The notes under the pieces: generated by a model
Database searches by the model: none
Told to the model about the DNA's origin: nothing
The model's input: only the letters and a program-made list of their open reading frames with translations
Virus record (IMG/VR): IMGVR_UViG_3300024999_000097
Coordinates: 1-64,000 of that record
Origin: a virus
Length of the DNA stretch: 64,000 nucleotides
Direction: 5' to 3' (one strand)
In this document: in pieces, positions 62,075-64,000 of the stretch
Layout: each line of letters starts with the position of its first letter
Numbering within the stretch: the first letter of the stretch is position 1
Translations under genes and position numbers: made by a program

Positions 62075-62099
62075 GTTCCTCAGAATTAATCCTAGTAAC
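62075..62099. repeat. 25-nt repeat segment, inverted relative to 820-844
   Basis: Reverse complement begins GTTACTAGGATTAATTCTGA and matches 820-844 at 23 of 25 positions. It is the end of the same repeat family, in the opposite orientation and without a visible partner arm. Confidence 0.7.
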
Positions 62100-62190
62100 T
62101 CTCAAAGGTATTGTATAGTTTAAGTTTTGGGTATAAAATAGCTTAACTAAAATAAATATTCAAAACTTTTTAAAATATTACAAAAAAGTG

Positions 62191-62218
62191 TTTACAAATT
62201 TCTAAAGTTTGATATAAT
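62191..62218 (+). promoter_or_regulatory. Promoter of acidic protein gene
   Basis: TTTACA (62191-62196), 16 nt, TATAAT (62213-62218) with TG extension. An 80-nt leader follows with a small hairpin (ATAAGA..TCTTAT, 62248-62268). Confidence 0.85.
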
Positions 62219-62302
62219 AGAAACAATCAAGCATGCAAACCACATAAGATTTTTAAAGTCTTATCTGATAGGTTTAGCTTAAAATTAAAGGAGGCCAACA
62301 AC

Positions 62303-62932
62303 ATGGCTAAAAATTGGAAACCAGGTGAAGCAGCTGAAGCTGTTAAAGAAAGTAAAGTATCTGATATTCTTGATCTTGGGAGAAGGTTCCCATTGTTTGC
62401 AACTACTGTTGCTGCCGCTACTGCCGGCGATGTTGAAAGTATGATTAAAATTCTTGATGCACTTCCGGAATACTGCACTGTTCGTAAAATTGAATCCGCT
62501 CTTAAAGGCGAAGCTTCTGATGATGATGCTGGTGAAAACGATGGCGATGAAGATGCCGAAAAAGAAAAACCTGCTAAAACCGAAAAGGCTGGTAAACTTA
62601 CCAAAGCCGGTTTAATGAAAAAATCTCCGAAAGAACTTATGACACTGGCTAAAGCTGCCGAGATTGAAATCATGTCCACTAAAAAGTTCAAAGCAATGGA
62701 TGGGGATGAAAAGAAAGAGGCTCTCGTAGCTGCTATCCTTAAAGCTCAAGCTGCTGCCAAAGATGACGATGGCGAAGATGCTGAAGATGAAAAGCCGGCA
62801 AAGTCTGGCAAGGCTAAAGATAAGGCTAAGGACGATGACTGGGATGACGAAGATGGAGAGGATGAAAAGCCCAAAAAAGGCGGTAAAGAAAAAGCAAAAG
62901 CCAAGGATGACGATGACGACTGGGACATCTAA
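62303..62932 (+). CDS. Acidic SAP/HeH-like protein
   Basis: 209 aa with its own strong promoter and AAAGGAGG. N-terminal helical domain (AAEAVKESKVSDILDLGRRF), linker DDDAGENDGDEDAEKEK, a HeH/SAP-like segment (LTKAGLMKKSPKELMTLAKA, then a helix ending AAILKAQAAA), and a long D/E/K tail ending DDDDDWDI. It uses far more GC-ending codons than its neighbours. The tail is similar in kind to that of the ssDNA-binding protein at 43251 (EEDDW). It is likely an abundant DNA-linked protein; function unknown. Confidence 0.65.
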   Translation: MAKNWKPGEAAEAVKESKVSDILDLGRRFPLFATTVAAATAGDVESMIKILDALPEYCTVRKIESALKGEASDDDAGENDGDEDAEKEKPAKTEKAGKLTKAGLMKKSPKELMTLAKAAEIEIMSTKKFKAMDGDEKKEALVAAILKAQAAAKDDDGEDAEDEKPAKSGKAKDKAKDDDWDDEDGEDEKPKKGGKEKAKAKDDDDDWDI

Positions 62933-62964
62933 TTGCTGTTAATCTGGCTGGTGTATTTAACTAA

Positions 62965-63000
62965 TAAAGCTAGCCTGTATATTTAATCGGGCTAGCTTTA
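62965..63000 (+). terminator. Terminator-like hairpin
   Basis: TAAAGCTAGCC (62965-62975) and GGCTAGCTTTA (62990-63000) form an 11-bp stem with a 14-nt loop. The T run is poor, so the efficiency is uncertain. Confidence 0.65.
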
Positions 63001-63018
63001 ACTATAATGAGGTGAAAT

Positions 63019-63387
63019 ATGGCTAAAATAACTATTGAAAAACTAGTAGTTCTTGATGTAAGAATACCAGGAAATAAAGAGCTTTTACTATCAGCTTTGT
63101 CCAAAACTAAATGGTTGGATAAATATAGTCAGGATGAAATAACTTTAGAAATACTAGAGAAATTATATCTAAAAGTAAAAAATAAATATTCCGTAAGTAT
63201 TGGTTACATCCAGGATGCCGGTGATAATAGCTGGGTATTTATGATTAAAAATACCGAAACGCATTCTTGGATTAATACAGTTTATGCAATATCTTTATTC
63301 GAAGGTATGGCTAAATCTATTCTTACGTTATATGGTTATTTAGTTAAAGAAATAGCTTTTCATGATACCAAAAGGAGGGATTCTTAG
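63019..63387 (+). CDS. Hypothetical protein, 122 aa
   Basis: GAGGTGA precedes ATG. Beta/alpha mix (ITIEKLVVLDVRIPGNKELL, KYSVSIGYIQDAGDNSWVFM). No motif I recognise. Stop overlaps the RNase HI start (GTG). Confidence 0.6.
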   Translation: MAKITIEKLVVLDVRIPGNKELLLSALSKTKWLDKYSQDEITLEILEKLYLKVKNKYSVSIGYIQDAGDNSWVFMIKNTETHSWINTVYAISLFEGMAKSILTLYGYLVKEIAFHDTKRRDS

Positions 63388-63842
63388 TGTTAAAGATAAA
63401 GGCTTACACAGATGGAGCTTGTAGTGGTAATCCAGGTCCTGGTGGTTGGGCTGCAGTATTACTTTTCCCAGAAGGTAAACAGGAAATATCTGGTTATGAA
63501 CAGGAAACTACAAACAATCGTATGGAGCTTAATGCAGTAATCCAAGCTATTAAATTAGCAACAGATTTAGGTTATTTTAGGATGGATGTCTATTCCGATA
63601 GCGCATATGTAGTAAATGCTGTAAAATTGGAATGGATAAAGAAATGGCAGTTAAATGGTTGGAAAACAGTAAGGGGAGAAAATATCAAGAACAAAGATCT
63701 TTGGGTTAAACTCCTATCTTTGATTAAAAAGTACAGAAAAGTTAATTTAGTTAAAGTAAAAGGTCATTCTGGTGATATTAACAATGAAAGAGTAGATGTC
63801 CTTGCTAAAAAAGCGATTGTGAGGATGAAAAGATGCATATAA
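63387..63842 (+). CDS. rnhA: Ribonuclease HI
   Basis: 151 aa, GTG start. YTDGACSGNPGPGGWAAVLL (first Asp), NNRMELNAVIQAI (Glu), DVYSDSAYVVNAV (Asp) and KGHSGDINNERVDVLAKKAI (His, Asp) form the complete DEDD-type active site. It removes RNA primers or R-loops during replication. The basic handle region (WKTVRGENIKNKDLW) is present, as in E. coli-type enzymes. Confidence 0.95.
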   Translation: MLKIKAYTDGACSGNPGPGGWAAVLLFPEGKQEISGYEQETTNNRMELNAVIQAIKLATDLGYFRMDVYSDSAYVVNAVKLEWIKKWQLNGWKTVRGENIKNKDLWVKLLSLIKKYRKVNLVKVKGHSGDINNERVDVLAKKAIVRMKRCI

Positions 63843-63925
63843 CAAATTGGTGGGGTATAAGTTCATTAGTAATTATTTTTTTACTTGTTATTATTGGACT
63901 AGCAGCATGTGGTTTTGAAGATTAA
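63833..63925 (+). CDS. Small membrane or lipoprotein-like peptide, 30 aa
   Basis: ATG overlaps the RNase HI end. One hydrophobic span (SLVIIFLLVIIGLAACGFED) ends in LAAC, which fits a lipobox, so it may be lipidated with almost no mature part. Function unknown. Confidence 0.4.
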   Translation: MHITNWWGISSLVIIFLLVIIGLAACGFED

Positions 63926-63966
63926 ATCATACAACGGTAAGGAGGTTTAATTAAGGAGGTTACGAG

Positions 63967-64000
63967 TTGAATATTTCTGTTAAATATTTTGCAAAGAATT
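63967..64000 (+). CDS. Start of a gene cut by the window end
   Basis: TTG start after two AAGGAGG sites (63941-63947 and 63954-63960). Only MNISVKYFAKN is visible; too short to identify. Confidence 0.4.
   Translation, partial: MNISVKYFAKN

Noticed and set aside
62227-62691. 154-codon minus-strand frame opposite the acidic protein
   Set aside because: Ser/Ala-rich product is the mirror of repeated GAT/GAA/AAA/GCT codons; no start signals.

Overview
This window is a stretch of a tailed-phage genome (or a prophage or phage-plasmid of that type). Every convincing gene lies on the + strand, and genes are tightly packed with short overlaps. It carries a complete head, contractile-tail and baseplate set: TerL, portal, MuF-like protein, capsid, sheath, tube, frameshifted tail chaperone, tape measure, baseplate J and W. 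The phage is therefore a myovirus. DNA is AT-rich, Shine-Dalgarno sites are strong (AGGAGG), and promoters read TTTACA, 16-17 nt, then TGATATAATA. This points to a low-GC Firmicute host. An NrdG radical-SAM activase suggests the host grows anaerobically. No integrase or repressor of known type is visible, and both window ends cut through the genome.

Layout. 1-8.0 kb: MT-A70 methyltransferase, a 420-nt non-coding stretch with a repeat element and a tRNA-3'-end-like structure, many tiny Cys-rich or hypothetical proteins, NrdG, a T4 endonuclease V-like glycosylase, an HD hydrolase and a DUF3846 protein. 8.0-24.7 kb: packaging, head, neck, sheath and tube, interrupted at 13.9-17.8 kb by propeller and beta-helix fibre-type genes. 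24.7-36.1 kb: a second fibre-type insertion, tail chaperone with a predicted -1 frameshift, tape measure, baseplate and fibres. 36.1-38.1 kb: lysis (holin-like proteins, amidase, a subtilisin-SPOR protease). 38.1-41.4 kb: a ribbon-helix-helix gene, two small membrane proteins and a VirD4/VirB4-like ATPase, resembling a miniature type IV secretion module. 41.4-53 kb: replication, recombination and nucleotide metabolism (primase, ssDNA-binding protein, MazG, kinase, FAD-type protein, HAD phosphatase, divergent ThyX paralogue, DnaE-type polymerase, RecA, dCMP deaminase, Cas4/RecB-like nuclease). 53-64 kb: small genes, a DUF4326-RuvC fusion, an AAA+ ATPase pair, an arginase-fold protein, methyltransferase, Hjc-like protein, canonical ThyX, thymidylate kinase and RNase HI.

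The most striking general feature is initiation. The polymerase (ATC 47395) and thymidylate kinase (ATT 61480) have intact, family-typical N-termini whose reading frames contain no ATG, GTG or TTG at the right place. Several other genes show the spacing AGG-TGG-N5-ATA/ATT. Other notable signals are about 82-bp intergenic repeats with inverted ends (GTTACTAGRATRGCC), a promoter family with a shared leader (TAGTTCYTRAG), hairpins that enclose the ribosome-binding sites of two ribbon-helix-helix-like genes, a perfect palindrome next to the AAA+ promoter, and a cassette (44.1-47.4 kb) that could make a modified nucleotide.

All calls come from reading the sequence and from remembered family motifs; no database search was run.
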